Source: Frigoribacterium sp. CG_9.8 (GTDB taxonomy: Bacteria > Actinomycetota > Actinomycetes > Actinomycetales > Microbacteriaceae). Taken from it: 64,000 nucleotides of DNA. The DNA is taken from NCBI RefSeq assembly GCF_015751965.1, contig NZ_JADOVH010000004.1:239919-303918 (forward strand), given 5' to 3'. Made by a program: the position numbers and the translations under genes. Under the pieces are notes generated by a model that did not search any database, was not told where the DNA came from, and saw nothing but the letters and a program-made list of their open reading frames with translations. Shown here one piece after another: positions 27,729-37,820 of this stretch (positions are counted from its first letter, which is position 1; each line of letters starts with the position of its first letter).

Positions 27729-27769
27729 TCGGAGTGCTTCGGCGCGGTGAGCACCGGATGCCGCCTCCC

Positions 27770-28987
27770 TCAGCGTCGGGACGGTCGTTCGGCCAGCAGG
27801 CCGATGATTGCGGCCACACCGATCTCGAGGGCGGCGAATCCACCGACGAGCCAGGGTGATGGTCCGACCTCCACCAGGCGCCCCGGACCGGCCGATCCGG
27901 CGGACACCCACGCGAGGAGCCCGAGCACTATGCCAGCAACCACACCGCTTGCAAGACCGGTGGCAAGAAATAAGCGGGCGGATGCGCGAGGCCCGAACTC
28001 GCGCACCAGCCGCGGGCGAACGGCAAGGGCGACGAAGAATCCGGCCAGCACTGGCACAAGCAGACCGAGGAATCCCCACCCGAGTGTCCCGGGCGCAGGG
28101 ATCGCTCCGAAGATCGGGATCGCCGGAATCGGCCCGAGCGTGGTGCCGAGCGGGGTGACCGACAACCCGGATCCCAGGGCGAAGCCGGGCCCGATGAACC
28201 AGGATGCTCCCCAGATCACCAGATTGGGCAGCACCGCAAGCTGTCCGATGGTGAGCGCGATTCCGCCGAGTACTCCCGCGTGCACACTCTCGTAGAGCGT
28301 GATGACTGCAGCATAATTGGCCAGGAACAGCACTGCTACAGCCACAGCGGATGCCGTCACCACCACGCTCGCAGAGGCGAGGCCACCGCGCAGCCCCGCC
28401 ACGATGACGGTACGCAGCTCCGGGGGCCAACCCAGCACAGCAGCGCGGGCACCGCCGCCGAGCAGATCCGTGGCCGCATGGCCGGGTCGCAGAACCTCCG
28501 ACCCGATCAGGATCCCGATAGTGAACACGAGGGGCGGCAGCAGCGTTCCCTGCCAGAGGGACGGCAGTGCGGCCGGATGCAGCACGCTGAGCGTCAGTCC
28601 AAGTGAAATCGCGGCGAAGGCGGCGACAGCAACGACCATGCCGAGCAGTCGATGAGGGGTCTCACCGATTCGACGCCCGGCACGCACTCCGAGCAGCACT
28701 GTCACCAGCGCAAAGCCGAGGGGGGCGATCGTGACGACGAACGGTGTCGCCGCACCATCGAATCCGAGGGCTGTCGCCAGCACCTGATCGAGGGTGAAGC
28801 GGATGTCAACACCCGACCCGAGCAGCCAGAGGTCGACCGCTGTGCGCCAGAACACGACGTAATCGACCTGCAGTCCGTATTGGAATGCCCACAGGACGGT
28901 GAGCGGCACGAGCGGGATCGCAATCCCGATGGCAGCGACGAGCACCGCTTCGAGCGCGGAGAAGAGGGCGGTGAGCGGACGATTCAT
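27770..28987 (-). CDS. DUF6350 integral membrane protein
   Basis: 405 aa with about 10-11 hydrophobic helices across the whole chain. The sequence and position directly before purN match DUF6350, an actinobacterial family of unknown function usually found beside purN. No catalytic motif is visible. ATG with a TAGGCT box 10 nt upstream. The tandem repeat array at 29044-29139 lies just upstream. Confidence 0.82.
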   Translation of the reverse strand: MNRPLTALFSALEAVLVAAIGIAIPLVPLTVLWAFQYGLQVDYVVFWRTAVDLWLLGSGVDIRFTLDQVLATALGFDGAATPFVVTIAPLGFALVTVLLGVRAGRRIGETPHRLLGMVVAVAAFAAISLGLTLSVLHPAALPSLWQGTLLPPLVFTIGILIGSEVLRPGHAATDLLGGGARAAVLGWPPELRTVIVAGLRGGLASASVVVTASAVAVAVLFLANYAAVITLYESVHAGVLGGIALTIGQLAVLPNLVIWGASWFIGPGFALGSGLSVTPLGTTLGPIPAIPIFGAIPAPGTLGWGFLGLLVPVLAGFFVALAVRPRLVREFGPRASARLFLATGLASGVVAGIVLGLLAWVSAGSAGPGRLVEVGPSPWLVGGFAALEIGVAAIIGLLAERPSRR

Positions 28988-28997
28988 ACCGCTGGCG

Positions 28998-29003
28998 AGC
29001 CTA
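28998..29003 (-). promoter_or_regulatory. Candidate -10 box of the DUF6350 gene
   Basis: TAGGCT on the minus strand ends 10 nt before the ATG at 28987. Confidence 0.35.
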
Positions 29004-29043
29004 CTGGCGGCCTTCCGTAACGACGGGCCGCCGTGCCGCGAAT

Positions 29044-29139
29044 GCGAATGCTCAGGGCTGCACGGGCCCAGAGTTGCGAATGCTCAGAGTTACGAATGCT
29101 CAGAGTTGCGAATGCTCAGGGCTGCACGTGTTCAGAGTT
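29044..29139. repeat. Tandem repeat array with 32-16-16-32 bp units
   Basis: Four units start GCGAATGCTCAG (third starts ACG) and end AGAGTT. Units 29044-29075 and 29108-29139 are 32 bp with an extra GGCTGCACG segment; 29076-29091 and 29092-29107 are 16 bp. The last unit covers the dhaM stop codon. Confidence 0.9.
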
Positions 29140-29866
29140 CTCCGAACCCGTCGGCCATCAGCTCGATCACCTTCGCGAGCGCCTCCCCGGCCTGGGCTCC
29201 GGATGCGGTCACCGTCAGCACATCCCCCGCCTTCGCCCCGAGTGAGAGCAGTCCGATGAGGCTGTTGGCTGAGACCGGCGCACTGGACGTTCGCTGGTTT
29301 GCAATGGTGAGCTTCGCGTCAAAGCTGGCAAGGGTGGAGACCAGCGTTGCCGCCGGCCTGGCGTGCAGGCCGTCCGGGATTATTACGGCCACCTCAGCCG
29401 AGAGCCCGGTGGCCGCCGACGGCGCGGAACTTACCGGCAACATGATCGCACTCTCCGGAACAGTCGCTTCACCGAGCATCGAGATCTTCGCTGCAAGTGC
29501 GCTGCGCGCTTCACGGTCGACGTCGTCGAGGCTCGCTCCCCCGGCGGCCGTCACAATCGCGGCGAGAATACCCTCGACAAATGGCGCACTCGAGAGTCGC
29601 ACTTCGGTGTCGGACGACCGGAATTCCAGCGCGAGCTCTGCACTCATCACCGCCGATCCAAGGTCCATGATGACGAGGACACCATCCGGTGAGGCGACAT
29701 CGTCGACCGCAGCGGCAACAGCCATCGCATCCGTCCCGATCAGCCCTTCGCCCGCTCCCGCGGCAATCGCGATGGCCGGTTTCACCCCGGGCACCATCTG
29801 CAGAGCGAGATCCACGGCAGCCTGGGCGAGAGCGGGGCTGTGGGAGACGACCACCACCGAGATCAC
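29132..29866 (-). CDS. dhaM: Dihydroxyacetone kinase phosphotransfer subunit DhaM
   Basis: 244 aa, two domains. The N-terminal EIIA(Man)-like domain (1-130) has the phosphorylated His9 in VVSHSPALA. The C-terminal HPr domain (about 155-244) has the active His in DGLHARPAA. It passes phosphate from PEP to the ADP held by DhaL. The E. coli protein has a third EI-like domain that is absent here, so general EI/HPr is needed. Last gene of dhaKLM, 30 nt after dhaL. Confidence 0.94.
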   Translation of the reverse strand: MISVVVVSHSPALAQAAVDLALQMVPGVKPAIAIAAGAGEGLIGTDAMAVAAAVDDVASPDGVLVIMDLGSAVMSAELALEFRSSDTEVRLSSAPFVEGILAAIVTAAGGASLDDVDREARSALAAKISMLGEATVPESAIMLPVSSAPSAATGLSAEVAVIIPDGLHARPAATLVSTLASFDAKLTIANQRTSSAPVSANSLIGLLSLGAKAGDVLTVTASGAQAGEALAKVIELMADGFGEL

Positions 29867-29896
29867 GAGACACCCACAATCACGAGACCGCCACGA

Positions 29897-30535
29897 TCAC
29901 GCGACTGCTTCGGCGAGCGATTGGAACAGGAATGCAGTGGAGGTAGCACCCGGATCGAGGTGGCCGGCGCTGCGATCGCCGAGATAGCTCGCGCGGCCTT
30001 TTCGTGCAACGAGGGGCTCGGTGGCATCCCGGCCCACCGCCGCCGCCGCCGCAGATGCCGCTATCGCGTCCGTGAGCTCGGCGCCGCCAGCGATCGCGGT
30101 GTCATACGCATCCACTGCCGGTGACATGGCATCGAACATCGTCTTGTCACCACGCTCCGCTTTGCCGCGGGCGACAATTCCTCCGAGACCGGCCCGAAGA
30201 CACGCCCCGAGCGCCGCAGCATCCAATTCGGTCAGCGGGCCTGCAGCCGAGCCGAAACGCAGGAAGAAGGTGCCGTAGAGCGGACCGCTCGCGCCACCGA
30301 CCGAGGTGACGAGGGTCATTCCCACTTGCTTGAACAGCTCGTCGACAGCTGCCGACGGGGTGGCATCGCACTTCGCCATCACTGCGGCCATCCCCCGCGC
30401 CATGTTCGACCCGTGGTCGGCATCACCGATCGCGGAGTCCAGCTCGGTGAGATAGCTGCGGTTCTCGGCCATCAGCTCGGCGAAACGCGCAAGCCAGGCC
30501 ACCAGCGACTCGAGGGTTACGGTGCCACCCGCCAT
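29897..30535 (-). CDS. dhaL: Dihydroxyacetone kinase ADP-binding subunit DhaL
   Basis: 212 aa. The Mg2+/ADP site shows as LDSAIGDADHGSNMARG near residue 32, and GGASGPLYGTFF carries the phosphate-loop Ser/Gly. The C-terminal DPGATSTAFLF is typical. ADP stays bound and is rephosphorylated by DhaM, then phosphorylates dihydroxyacetone on DhaK. ATG at 30535, 5 nt after the dhaK stop; coupled translation is likely. Confidence 0.95.
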   Translation of the reverse strand: MAGGTVTLESLVAWLARFAELMAENRSYLTELDSAIGDADHGSNMARGMAAVMAKCDATPSAAVDELFKQVGMTLVTSVGGASGPLYGTFFLRFGSAAGPLTELDAAALGACLRAGLGGIVARGKAERGDKTMFDAMSPAVDAYDTAIAGGAELTDAIAASAAAAAVGRDATEPLVARKGRASYLGDRSAGHLDPGATSTAFLFQSLAEAVA

Positions 30536-30540
30536 GACGG

Positions 30541-31539
30541 TCAGACTCCCCAGCGCAGGCCAGCGGTGTTCACCGGGGCATCCCACAACTTCAGCATGTC
30601 GTCATCCGCCTTGAGAATTGTCACCGAACATCCCGCCATATCGAGCGAGGTGATGTAATTGCCCACGAGGCTGCGGGCCACGGTGACACCTGCTTTGTCA
30701 AGGATCTTCTTCACCTCGCCGTACATCAGGTAGAGCTCGATCAGCGGCGAGCCGCCCATGCCGTTGAGTAGCACGATCGTTGGTCCATCGGTGAAGTCGA
30801 GGTCGGCGAGCACCGGCTCGACCAGCTGCTGGGCGATGGATGCGGCGGGCGCGAGCAGCACGCGGTGCCGCCCGGGCTCGCCATGAATGCCGACTCCCAT
30901 CTCCATCATGTCGTCCGGAATTTCGAAGGTCGGCTTTCCTGCAGACGGCACGGTGCAGCTCGTGAGCGCCATGCCCATCGAGCGACCAGTCTCGTTGATT
31001 TTCCGGGCGAGGGCGGCGACTGTACCCAGATCAGCTCCGGCCTCGGCGGCGGCACCGACGATCTTCTCGAGTAGCACCGTCACGCCGACTCCACGTCGGC
31101 CAGCAGTCCAGGTCGAATCCTCGACCGCGACATCATCGTTCGTCACCACCGTCTCGACCTTGACGCCGGCATCCGCCTCGGCCAGTTCGGCTGCCATCTC
31201 GAAGTTCATGACGTCACCCGTGTAGTTTTTGACGATGTGCAAGACGCCGGCCCCGGCATCCGCCACCTTGGTCGCTTCCTGCATCTGGTCGGGGGTCGGA
31301 CTGGTGAACACTTCACCAGCACACGCGGCGTCGAGCATGCCGAATCCGACGAATCCGCCGTGCAGGGGTTCGTGCCCGGCACCGCCGCCCGAGATCAGTG
31401 CGACCTTGCCGGGCCTCGTCGGTTCGGCACGATAGACGATGCGATTGACATGGTCAACCCGCAGTTCAGGATGGGCTGCCTCGACCCCAATGAGGGAATC
31501 AGCCAGCACATTACCTGGGTCGTTGATGAGCTTTTTCAT
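30541..31539 (-). CDS. dhaK: Dihydroxyacetone kinase substrate-binding subunit DhaK
   Basis: 332 aa. Binds dihydroxyacetone through a hemiaminal to the His of [27 protein letters not shown] binds the phosphate side, and the [11 protein letters not shown] block is diagnostic. First gene of dhaKLM. ATG at 31539 is chosen over the upstream ATG at 31557 because AGAGG lies at the proper distance. A SorC regulator is encoded upstream on the same strand. Confidence 0.95.
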   Translation of the reverse strand: MKKLINDPGNVLADSLIGVEAAHPELRVDHVNRIVYRAEPTRPGKVALISGGGAGHEPLHGGFVGFGMLDAACAGEVFTSPTPDQMQEATKVADAGAGVLHIVKNYTGDVMNFEMAAELAEADAGVKVETVVTNDDVAVEDSTWTAGRRGVGVTVLLEKIVGAAAEAGADLGTVAALARKINETGRSMGMALTSCTVPSAGKPTFEIPDDMMEMGVGIHGEPGRHRVLLAPAASIAQQLVEPVLADLDFTDGPTIVLLNGMGGSPLIELYLMYGEVKKILDKAGVTVARSLVGNYITSLDMAGCSVTILKADDDMLKLWDAPVNTAGLRWGV

Positions 31540-31712
31540 GGAGGACCTCTTCTTCATTGATGAGTGGTTGTGAGTCGAGCTCAGTCTGCGCGGTGGGGCC
31601 GGCCAACGAAATGGCGACGATTCCGGCGGAGAGTGGGCTTAGCTTAGGGCATTGCTCTGTCGCCACATCAGCAGCGAGAAGATGACACCTGATCGCCTTC
31701 CAACCCGCCGGA

Positions 31713-32684
31713 TCAGGAGGCCAGAAGGCTCCTCGCCGTGCTTTCATCGAGTACCAGATCTGTGACGAGGCCCGCTGCGAGGGCACCTCGGATGCTCTGA
31801 ACCTTGGAGATTCCGCTCGCAACGCACACCCGCCGTGACACCTGGCGAAGCATGGAGAAGTCGGCACCACTTGCACGCTCGTTCAACGCGATGCGATCGT
31901 AGGTGCCGTCCTCGCGAAAGAACATGGTCGCTACGTCTCCCACGACGCCATCGCGCTTGAGGGACTCGTAGTCGGCCTGCTCCAGGTACCCGCCCATGTA
32001 CACCCGGCTCGGCACCTGGGCGAGGGGGGAACCGATCCCAAAGAGGGCGACATCCATCGAATTCTGGATTTCGAGTACCCGCAGCGTCGAGCGCTCACCC
32101 CAGAGCGCTCGCTTGGTTGCCGGGGAGTCGAAGAATGCCGGGACCGGAAACTGCTCGACCGTCGCCCCGAAGGCGTCACCGAACCGGCGCAGGATCTCAC
32201 TGGCATAGGCGATGCCGGAGGTGCGGTAGTTGCCCGCTCCATTCAGCTGCACGATCTGTGAATTCTCCGTCGCCCGCGGCACCAGATGGCGGCTGATCGC
32301 GCTCACGGTGGAGCCCCAGGCGATCCCGAGCGTCATATTGGAGTCAAAAAATTGGCCGAGAAGCCGAGCCGCCGAGAGTGCCACACGCTCGAGCCGGTCA
32401 ATATCGCTGGTTTGATCGGGAACCGGCACGACGTGGGCGGCGATGTCAAAGCGTTCGAGCAGCTGCTGCGCGACTTCCGATCCACGGTCGGCGGGAGAGT
32501 GGATTTGGATGTCGACGAGCCCGGCGTCCCGCGCATAGGACAACAGGCGGCTCACGCTCGATCGTGAGGTGTGCAGCTCACGGGCGATGGCATCCATTGT
32601 GAGGTCCTGCATGTAGTACAGGTGGGCTGCGGTGAGCGCGTCGCGAGTGCGCTCCGGATTGGTGATGATCGATTCCAGAGTCAC
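31713..32684 (-). CDS. SorC/DeoR-type sugar-binding transcriptional regulator
   Basis: 323 aa. N-terminal HTH (about 15-60: LYYMQDLTMDAIARELHTSRSSVSRLLSYA) and a SorC sugar-phosphate-binding domain (about 65-320) with GIAWGSTVSAI and VQLNGAG. GTG start at 32684 has GAGGAGG upstream. It lies between dhaKLM and divergent glpFK, so it probably controls one or both in response to a triose or glycerol derivative. Divergent promoter region contains two candidate palindromes. Confidence 0.9.
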   Translation of the reverse strand: MTLESIITNPERTRDALTAAHLYYMQDLTMDAIARELHTSRSSVSRLLSYARDAGLVDIQIHSPADRGSEVAQQLLERFDIAAHVVPVPDQTSDIDRLERVALSAARLLGQFFDSNMTLGIAWGSTVSAISRHLVPRATENSQIVQLNGAGNYRTSGIAYASEILRRFGDAFGATVEQFPVPAFFDSPATKRALWGERSTLRVLEIQNSMDVALFGIGSPLAQVPSRVYMGGYLEQADYESLKRDGVVGDVATMFFREDGTYDRIALNERASGADFSMLRQVSRRVCVASGISKVQSIRGALAAGLVTDLVLDESTARSLLAS

Positions 32685-33059
32685 GATACCTCCTCGATGA
32701 CATTGTGTTCGGGTCCACAGCGACAGATTTAGCTGCACGAATGTTCAAGCAGGTTGACCAATTTTCCAACCCTCCCATCATGAAGGAATGCATGGCCGCG
32801 CGCAAGCCAAACCAGCACTTAACTCAGCATCGGACAAGGGCGGCCTGACCTGCGCGCACACCGGCCCGTGACTCCCGGTGGTGTGGAGTCAATGTGCAGT
32901 GCCAAGAAGGCGAATAGCACCTGTGAACTGTGCACACATGTGCACCCCGGCTGGCTTGTTCAGCGGCTGGTCCACGGCTAGTTTTCTCATGATCGCAATC
33001 GCATTCCGATCGAAGAAGCCGCCAGAAGGGTCGGTGGATCAACAACATGGAAGGTCAAC
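32685..33059. other. Divergent promoter region between SorC regulator and glpFK
   Basis: 375 nt without a gene. It holds candidate operators: GGTTG-N10-CAACC (32752-32771) nearer the regulator gene and GTGCACACATGTGCAC (32930-32945) nearer glpF. The glpF ribosome site GGAAGG precedes its GTG. No other structure was seen. Confidence 0.5.
32930..32945. promoter_or_regulatory. Candidate operator before glpF
   Basis: GTGCACACATGTGCAC consists of two copies of the self-complementary GTGCAC with a 4-nt spacer. It may bind the SorC regulator; overlap with a CRP-like TGTGA half site is also possible. Confidence 0.4.
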
Positions 33060-33830
33060 GTGGACAGTCTCGGACTCAAATTTCTCTCGGAGATAGTGGG
33101 AACATTCCTGCTTATCCTCCTCGGCACAGGCGTAGTCGCCAACGTTGCTCTGGCGAAAAATAAGGGGGTCAATGGCGGGTTCCTCATGGTCACCTTCGGC
33201 TGGGGCTTCGCTGTTTTCGTCGGTGTGACCGCGGCGTATTACTCGGGTGCCCACCTCAACCCGGCAGTCACCATCGGGCTGTGGGTGCATAACCCGTCTT
33301 CGATGCCGATCGGCACGGTGTTCGTCTACATCGCCGGCCAGCTGATCGGTGCCTTCCTCGGAGCGGTCGGCTGCTGGTTTGCCTACAAGCAGCACTTCGA
33401 CGCAGAGCCGGAGGCGGCCAACAAGCTCGGCGTGTTCTCCACCGGACCTGCCATCCGCAGCTATGGCTGGAACATCATTACCGAGGTCATCGGCACGTTT
33501 GTGCTGGTCTTCGTCGTGATCGGCTTCGGCCAGCAGCCCGGCACCGCCACCGCAGGATCCCCTGCCGGACTCGCCGCTCTCGGTGCGCTTCCCGTGGCCA
33601 TTCTGGTTATTGCCATCGGCGCCTCGCTCGGTGGACCGACCGGATACGCCATTAACCCCGCCCGTGACCTCGGCCCGCGCATCGCACACGCTCTCCTGCC
33701 GATCAAGGGCAAGGGTTCGAGCGACTGGGCATACTCGTGGGTTCCGATCGTCGGACCGATCATCGGTGGAGTGCTCGCCGGTCTTCTCGCCAACCCGCTG
33801 CTCCCGGTCATCGCCGCCGCAGCCCAGTAG
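33060..33830 (+). CDS. glpF: Glycerol facilitator (aquaglyceroporin)
   Basis: 256-aa MIP channel with six helices. The two pore motifs are HLNPAVT (about residue 67) and [11 protein letters not shown] (about 200), where Asp after NPAR marks glycerol-conducting members. Lets glycerol diffuse in, to be trapped by GlpK encoded next. GTG start, ribosome site GGAAGG. A terminator-like hairpin separates it from glpK. Confidence 0.94.
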   Translation: MDSLGLKFLSEIVGTFLLILLGTGVVANVALAKNKGVNGGFLMVTFGWGFAVFVGVTAAYYSGAHLNPAVTIGLWVHNPSSMPIGTVFVYIAGQLIGAFLGAVGCWFAYKQHFDAEPEAANKLGVFSTGPAIRSYGWNIITEVIGTFVLVFVVIGFGQQPGTATAGSPAGLAALGALPVAILVIAIGASLGGPTGYAINPARDLGPRIAHALLPIKGKGSSDWAYSWVPIVGPIIGGVLAGLLANPLLPVIAAAAQ

Positions 33831-33840
33831 TTAAACTCCG

Positions 33841-33871
33841 CCGGGGCGGACTTCTTCCGCCCCGGTTTTTA
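33841..33871 (+). terminator. Attenuator-type terminator between glpF and glpK
   Basis: CCGGGGCGG and CCGCCCCGG form a 9-bp stem with a 7-nt loop, followed by TTTTTA. It lies 10 nt after glpF, 34 nt before glpK, and may lower glpK expression. Confidence 0.9.
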
Positions 33872-33904
33872 TCGCAACTCATCACCCACATGGAGGTAAC
33901 ACCA

Positions 33905-35416
33905 ATGACGGATTACATTCTGTCGATCGACCAGGGCACGACCAGCACTCGCGCCATCATCTTCGACCATGCCGGATCGATTGTCGCGTCCGGCCAGCTC
34001 GAGCACGAACAAATCTTCCCCAAGCCAGGCTGGGTCGAACACGACCCGCAGGAAATCTGGGACAACACCCGTGAAGTAATCGGCCAGGCCCTCTCCAAGG
34101 CAAACATCACCCGCCACAACATCACCGCGGTGGGAATCACCAACCAGCGGGAGACCGCAGTCGTCTGGGACAAGAACACCGGTAAAGCCGTCTACAACGC
34201 CATCGTCTGGCAGGACACGCGCACCCAGTCGATCGTCGACCGGTTGGCGAACGGCAACGTCGAACGCTACAAGGCCAAGGTCGGCCTGCCGCTTGCGACA
34301 TACTTCTCCGGGACCAAAATTGTGTGGATCCTCGAAAACGTCGAGGGGGCGCGCGCGAAAGCCGAGGCCGGCGACCTGATGTTCGGCACCACCGACTCGT
34401 GGTTGCTGTGGAACCTCACTGGCGGAATCGACGGTGGCGTGCACGCAACCGACGTGACCAACGCCTCCCGCACCATGTTCATGGATTTGGAAACTCTGAG
34501 CTGGGATGACTCGATCCTGGCGGACTTCGGAGTTCCGAAGTCGATGCTGCCGGAGATCCGCTCCTCCTCTGAGGTCTACGGCATCATCTCCGACGCCTCG
34601 CTGCTGCGTGAGGTTCCGGTCGCGGGCATCCTCGGCGACCAGCAGGCAGCCACCTTCGGCCAGGCGGCGTTCGACGCTGGCGAGTCGAAGAACACCTACG
34701 GCACCGGTAACTTCCTGATCTTCAACACCGGCGAAGAGATCGTGCACTCCAAAAACGGCCTCCTCACCACCCTCGGCTACAAACTCGGCGACGCGAAGCC
34801 GCACTATGCGCTCGAGGGTTCGATCGCCGTCACCGGATCGCTGGTGCAGTGGTTGCGTGACAACCTGGGCCTGATCAGCTCCGCAGCCGAGGTGGAAGAC
34901 CTCGCCAAGACTGTGGACGACAACGGTGGGGTGTACTTTGTGCCCGCCTTCTCTGGACTCTTCGCCCCGTACTGGCGTGCGGATGCCCGTGGCGCTCTCG
35001 TCGGCATGACCCGGTACGTCAACAAGGGTCATATCGCTCGCGCCGCGCTTGAGGCCACCGCGTTCCAAACGCGCGAGGTGCTCGACGCGGTCAACGCCGA
35101 CTCCGGTGTAGACCTCACCGAGCTGAAAGTTGACGGCGGAATGATCGCCAACAACACGCTCATGCAGTTCCAGGCCGACATCCTCGGAGTCCCGGTTGTT
35201 CGCCCCGTCGTTGCGGAAACCACCGCTCTCGGCGCCGCGTATGCCGCTGGCCTTGCTACCGGATTCTGGAACGACCTCGGCGAACTGCGTTCCAACTGGC
35301 AGGAAGACTCTCGCTGGACACCGAACATGGATGCCGACGAGCGCGACCGCCAGATCCGACTCTGGAAAAAGGCCGTCACCAAAACACTCGACTGGATCGA
35401 CGAGGACGTCAAGTAG
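33905..35416 (+). CDS. glpK: Glycerol kinase
   Basis: Phosphorylates glycerol to sn-glycerol-3-phosphate with ATP. 503 aa, FGGY kinase. Motifs: [15 protein letters not shown] at the N-terminus, [13 protein letters not shown], the glycerol-site [13 protein letters not shown], and [12 protein letters not shown] of the ATPase fold. ATG at 33905 is preceded by GGAGG. Product goes to GlpD at 53.6 kb. Confidence 0.96.
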   Translation: MTDYILSIDQGTTSTRAIIFDHAGSIVASGQLEHEQIFPKPGWVEHDPQEIWDNTREVIGQALSKANITRHNITAVGITNQRETAVVWDKNTGKAVYNAIVWQDTRTQSIVDRLANGNVERYKAKVGLPLATYFSGTKIVWILENVEGARAKAEAGDLMFGTTDSWLLWNLTGGIDGGVHATDVTNASRTMFMDLETLSWDDSILADFGVPKSMLPEIRSSSEVYGIISDASLLREVPVAGILGDQQAATFGQAAFDAGESKNTYGTGNFLIFNTGEEIVHSKNGLLTTLGYKLGDAKPHYALEGSIAVTGSLVQWLRDNLGLISSAAEVEDLAKTVDDNGGVYFVPAFSGLFAPYWRADARGALVGMTRYVNKGHIARAALEATAFQTREVLDAVNADSGVDLTELKVDGGMIANNTLMQFQADILGVPVVRPVVAETTALGAAYAAGLATGFWNDLGELRSNWQEDSRWTPNMDADERDRQIRLWKKAVTKTLDWIDEDVK

Positions 35417-35497
35417 AGACAGTCAGGTAACTCGATGAGCTGATGGGACGTCGCGCACGAAGGGTGATCCCGACCAGCGCAACGATCAGACAGAGCG

Positions 35498-35533
35498 AAA
35501 AGCACCCCGTCGAACTTTCGACGGGGTGCTTTT
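35498..35533. terminator. Bidirectional terminator between glpK and sucD
   Basis: A 16-bp perfect stem (arms 35498-35513 and 35518-35533) with a 4-nt ACTT loop begins AAAA and ends TTTT, so it terminates both convergent operons. Confidence 0.95.
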
Positions 35534-35549
35534 GCGTGGGCGATAGCAG

Positions 35550-36449
35550 CTACAGCGAAGCGAGCACCTGGCGCATGAGCGTTGCGGTCTCGCTCGGTGT
35601 CTTGCCGACCTTGACCCCGGCGGCCTCGAGGGCCTCCTTCTTGCCCTGGGCTGTACCCGCGCCGGAGGAGACGATGGCACCGGCGTGGCCCATGGTCTTG
35701 CCCTCGGGGGCGGTGAAACCGGCAACATAGCCGACGACCGGCTTCGTCACGTGCTCCCGGATGTAATCGGCGGCACGCTCCTCGGCATCACCACCGATCT
35801 CACCGATCATGACGATCGCCTTCGTGTCGGGATCGGCCTCGAATGCTGCAAGCGCGTCAATGTGCGTAGTTCCGATGATCGGGTCACCGCCGATGCCGAT
35901 GGCGGTGGAGAAGCCGAGGTCGCGCAGCTCGTACATCATCTGGTAGGTGAGCGTGCCCGACTTCGACACCAGACCGATTGGCCCCTTGCCGGTGATATTC
36001 GCGGGAGTGATGCCCACGAGCGACTCACCGGGCGTGATGATTCCCGGGCAGTTCGGACCGATGATCCGTGTCTTGCCCGAGGCCTTCGCCGTCGCCCAGA
36101 ACTCGGCCGAGTCCTGAATCGGGATGCCCTCGGTAATCACCACGACGAGCGGGATCTCAGCCGCAATGGCTTCGAGCACGGCGTCTTTCGCGAAGGCCGG
36201 GGGAACGAAGACGATGGAAACATCCGCTCCGGTCTGCGTCATGGCCTCGGCAACCGTGCCAAAGACCGGCAGCTCGAGGCTGCTGCCGTCCATCGCGCTG
36301 TGGGAAACGGTCGTGCCGGCCTTGCGAGCGTTGACACCTCCGACAACCTGCGTGCCTGCCTTCAGCATGAGGGCGGTGTGCTTGGTGCCCTCGCCGCCGG
36401 TGATGCCCTGGACGATGACCTTGGAGTGCTTATTGAGAAAGATCGACAT
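35550..36449 (-). CDS. sucD: Succinyl-CoA ligase subunit alpha
   Basis: TCA-cycle enzyme, with SucC converts succinyl-CoA to succinate and forms ATP/GTP. 299 aa. The active-site phosphohistidine lies in TMGHAGAIV, the CoA domain has [13 protein letters not shown], and [12 protein letters not shown] is diagnostic. Starts 15 nt after the sucC stop. Expression should follow the palindromic operator before sucC. Confidence 0.97.
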   Translation of the reverse strand: MSIFLNKHSKVIVQGITGGEGTKHTALMLKAGTQVVGGVNARKAGTTVSHSAMDGSSLELPVFGTVAEAMTQTGADVSIVFVPPAFAKDAVLEAIAAEIPLVVVITEGIPIQDSAEFWATAKASGKTRIIGPNCPGIITPGESLVGITPANITGKGPIGLVSKSGTLTYQMMYELRDLGFSTAIGIGGDPIIGTTHIDALAAFEADPDTKAIVMIGEIGGDAEERAADYIREHVTKPVVGYVAGFTAPEGKTMGHAGAIVSSGAGTAQGKKEALEAAGVKVGKTPSETATLMRQVLASL

Positions 36450-36464
36450 TTGTTGTGTAGTCCC

Positions 36465-37628
36465 TTACTTCGAAGCTAGTTCGGCGGCCGTGGCGGCGCC
36501 GTCATCCATGGTGTCGGCGAGCGACACCAGCGGGTGCGCGTAGGCGGCGAGGATGGCGCGGCCCTCGTCGACCTTGTTGCCATCGAGCCGCACGACGAGC
36601 GGCTTGGAGGCGGTGTCCCCGAGGCTCTTTAGTGCCCCGACGATACCGTTGGCCACCGCATCGCATGCGGTGATGCCACCGAATACATTCACGAACACAC
36701 TCTTCACCTGCGGGTCACCCAGGATGACGTCGAGGCCGTTGGCCATGACCTCAGCGGATGCCCCGCCGCCGATGTCGAGAAAGTTGGCCGGTTTCACGTT
36801 GCCGAAGTTTTCGCCCGCGTAGCTGACGACATCCAGTGTTGACATCACGAGACCGGCGCCGTTGCCAATCACACCAACCTGTCCGTCGAGCTTCACATAG
36901 TTGAGACCGAGCGCCTTGGCCTTGGCCTCGAGTGGATCTTCGGAGTCGGTATCGACAAGCGCGGCGTGGTTGGAGTGACGGAACTCGGCATTTTCGTCGA
37001 TCGAGATCTTGCCGTCGAGGGCCACGATGTCGCCGTCCTCGGTGAGTACGAGCGGGTTCACTTCGACCAGCGTGGCATCCTCACCGCGAAAGACCTCGTA
37101 GAGCTTCACGAAAACTGGCGCAACCTTGGGCACGACGTCCGCCGGAAACTTGGCGGCGATCGCGATTTCGGTGGCCTTGGCCAGGTCGATTCCGACGAGC
37201 GGGTCGATCTCGATGCGGGCCAGCGCTTCCGGGCGCTCCACGGCGAGCTCCTCGATCTCCATACCGCCCTCGTAGCTCGAGAGGGAAAGGTAGCTGCGGT
37301 TGGCCCGGTCGAGCAGCACCGAGAAGTAGTACTCCTGGCTGATGCGCGCTCCAGCGGCGACCATGACGCGCTTGACGGTGAGGCCCTTGATGTCGAGTCC
37401 GAAGATGCCTTCGGAGGCCGTTGCCGCATCATCCGGAGTGTGGGCGACCTTCACGCCGCCGGCCTTGCCGCGCCCGCCGGCTTTGACCTGCGCCTTGATC
37501 ACGACGGTTCCACCGAGTTGTGCCGCCGCGGCGCGCACCTCCTCCGGCGTATCGGCGATGATGCCGGCGAGCACCGGCACCCCGTACGATTCGAAGAGAT
37601 CTCGGGCCTGATACTCAAATAGATCCAC
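36465..37628 (-). CDS. sucC: Succinyl-CoA ligase subunit beta
   Basis: 387 aa, ATP-grasp type. [20 protein letters not shown] at the N-terminus sets the GTG start at 37628; the ATP-grasp lysine region [16 protein letters not shown] and the C-terminal [16 protein letters not shown] are typical. First gene of sucCD. The ribosome site (GGA) is weak. Two overlapping palindromes like the one before icd lie 49-80 nt upstream. Confidence 0.97.
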   Translation of the reverse strand: MDLFEYQARDLFESYGVPVLAGIIADTPEEVRAAAAQLGGTVVIKAQVKAGGRGKAGGVKVAHTPDDAATASEGIFGLDIKGLTVKRVMVAAGARISQEYYFSVLLDRANRSYLSLSSYEGGMEIEELAVERPEALARIEIDPLVGIDLAKATEIAIAAKFPADVVPKVAPVFVKLYEVFRGEDATLVEVNPLVLTEDGDIVALDGKISIDENAEFRHSNHAALVDTDSEDPLEAKAKALGLNYVKLDGQVGVIGNGAGLVMSTLDVVSYAGENFGNVKPANFLDIGGGASAEVMANGLDVILGDPQVKSVFVNVFGGITACDAVANGIVGALKSLGDTASKPLVVRLDGNKVDEGRAILAAYAHPLVSLADTMDDGAATAAELASK

Positions 37629-37676
37629 GCTGCTGTGTCCAATCCGCAGTTCGTATGTCTCGTGTGGCAGTAGGTG

Positions 37677-37708
37677 TCTCGACATCGAGATAGCTCGACG
37701 TCAAGAGA
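37677..37708. promoter_or_regulatory. Double operator upstream of sucCD
   Basis: TCTCGACATCGAGA (37677-37690) is identical to the core of the icd palindrome. A second copy, CTCGACGTCAAGAGA (37694-37708), follows 3 nt later. Distance to the gene is close to that at icd. Confidence 0.75.
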
Positions 37709-37782
37709 TATGGGCCACCGAGAACTCTACCCCCGGCCGCGCGCGGTGCTCCCCCGGGTTCGAGAGACAGTCAAGTGAGACA

Positions 37783-37810
37783 GTGCTGATTCTTGGGTGC
37801 TGATTCTTGG
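37783..37810. repeat. Two exact 14-bp tandem repeats
   Basis: GTGCTGATTCTTGG at 37783-37796 and 37797-37810, between the sucCD promoter region and the end of the RNB gene. Confidence 0.9.
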
Positions 37811-37820
37811 CTGCGTGTGG

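Noticed and set aside
29044..29139. CRISPR array
   Set aside because: Units of 16 and 32 bp, no unique spacers, no cas genes.
32926..32945. CRP/GlxR site before glpF
   Set aside because: Only one good TGTGA half-site; the other half departs from TCACA. Kept only as a possible palindrome.
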